A stretch of 8,760 bases of DNA, taken from positions 10,706 to 19,465 of the forward strand of contig PLSZ01000559.1 in NCBI GenBank assembly GCA_003164305.1, in the 5' to 3' direction. Shown here one piece after another: positions 8,328 through 8,760 of this stretch. Every line of letters starts with the position of its first letter. The first letter of the stretch is position 1. A program made the position numbers and the translations under genes. Origin of the DNA: Acetobacteraceae bacterium (GTDB taxonomy: Bacteria > Pseudomonadota > Alphaproteobacteria > Acetobacterales > Acetobacteraceae). The notes below the pieces were generated by a model. That model was not told the DNA's origin. It saw only the letters and a list, made by a program, of their open reading frames with translations, and did not search any database.

Positions 8328-8386
8328 TGGCCCCGTCTGGGATGCCCCCGTCTGGGATGCCCCCGTCTGAGGTGCCCCCGCCTGGG
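8327..8386 (+). repeat. Four tandem 15-bp repeats at the start of the enolase-superfamily gene
   Basis: Units begin at 8327, 8342, 8357 and 8372, with consensus ATGCCCCCGTCTGGG. Differences are small: G for C at the fourth base of unit 1, GAG for GGG at the end of unit 3, and GTG start plus CCT for TCT in unit 4. They encode M-A/P-P-S-G repeats in frame ahead of the conserved capping domain. The first three units each offer an ATG and the fourth a GTG, but only the first has a ribosome binding site. Because 15 is divisible by 3, gain or loss of units would keep the frame. Confidence 0.9.
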
Positions 8387-8760
8387 CTGGCCGCGCCGCG
8401 CCTGGTTCGCATCGATCTGTTCGCCGCCGACCTGCCACTGGCGGAGCCGTTCCGTCACGCGTCCTCCGGACACATCGACACGCTGAACGAGCTGGTGCTG
8501 CGCCTGGAAAGCGACGATGGCTGCGTCGGATGGGGCGAGATGCGGGCCAACAACCATTATGTCACCGGCGACAGCCCAGGAAGCCTCGCCGCGCTGCTGC
8601 GGGAGTTGATGCTGCCGCGGCTGCTGGGGCAGGACGCCACCTCGCCCAGGCGCATCGCCGATCTGACCGAGGGTTTCGTCGTGGGCAATCCCACGGCGAA
8701 GGCGCTGATCGACATCGCGCTCCACGATCTGGTGGCACGACGCCACGGCGTGCCGGCCAC
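8327..8760 (+). CDS. Enolase-superfamily enzyme, mandelate racemase/muconate lactonizing type, N-terminal part (runs off right edge)
   Basis: The frame starts at ATG 8327, with GGGAGG (8315-8320) 6 nt before it and a 1-nt overlap with the permease stop, and stays open to the window end (144 codons). After a 24-residue repeat-rich leader, the sequence matches the alpha+beta capping domain: LVRIDLFAADLPLAEPFRHA (26-45), LVLRLESDDGCVGWGEMRAN (56-75), YVTGDSP (78-84) and TAKALIDIALHDLVARRHGV (123-142), the helix that precedes the catalytic barrel. The metal ligands and catalytic Lys/His lie beyond the window, so the reaction (racemisation, epimerisation, dehydration or cycloisomerisation of a carboxylate) cannot be told. 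Members share abstraction of a proton alpha to a carboxylate with Mg assistance. Its place as fifth operon gene suggests it acts on the imported compound. Confidence 0.88.
   Translation, partial: MAPSGMPPSGMPPSEVPPPGLAAPRLVRIDLFAADLPLAEPFRHASSGHIDTLNELVLRLESDDGCVGWGEMRANNHYVTGDSPGSLAALLRELMLPRLLGQDATSPRRIADLTEGFVVGNPTAKALIDIALHDLVARRHGVPA

Noticed and set aside
8306..8760. - strand open frames with RRGHP repeats at the right edge
   Set aside because: They are the reverse reading of the 15-bp repeat and of the enolase-superfamily gene, whose + strand frame has clear conserved motifs.

Overview
The window is GC-rich, densely coding DNA. Its gene families suggest an alphaproteobacterium, perhaps Acetobacteraceae or a rhizobial relative. 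This is an inference from base composition, the style of the surface-protein repeats and the polyamine/iron-type ABC cassette; there is no rRNA, tRNA or housekeeping marker to confirm it. All intact genes lie on the + strand.

Layout: (1) 1-3357 is the 3' part of a very large secreted or surface beta-strand-repeat protein. It is open at the left edge and is built from five copies of a roughly 185-residue unit, followed by a distinct C-terminal domain and a Gly/Ala-rich tail. (2) 3358-4313 is a gene-poor stretch of about 950 bp. It holds a decayed, frameshifted fragment of an IS630-family transposase on the - strand, a short hairpin, a perfect 26-bp palindrome and a possible second transposase scrap. 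It looks like a mobile-element graveyard between two unrelated loci. (3) 4314-8760 is one compact operon: periplasmic solute-binding protein, ABC ATPase, two inner-membrane permeases, then an enolase-superfamily enzyme (mandelate racemase/muconate lactonizing type) that runs off the right edge.

The operon contains every component of a binding-protein-dependent importer of the spermidine/putrescine-Fe(III) type architecture (PotABCD-like order D-A-B-C), translationally coupled through short overlaps to an enolase-superfamily enzyme. The simplest reading is uptake of an organic acid, acid sugar or amino-acid-like compound followed by epimerisation, dehydration or cycloisomerisation. The substrate cannot be read from the sequence. 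Two local features may tune expression: an inverted repeat that places the ATPase start codon in a stem, and a fourfold 15-bp tandem repeat at the start of the enolase-superfamily gene.

I do not see a clearly undescribed system here. The most distinctive items are the repeat protein, the start-codon tandem repeat, the start-codon stem-loop and the 26-bp palindrome.
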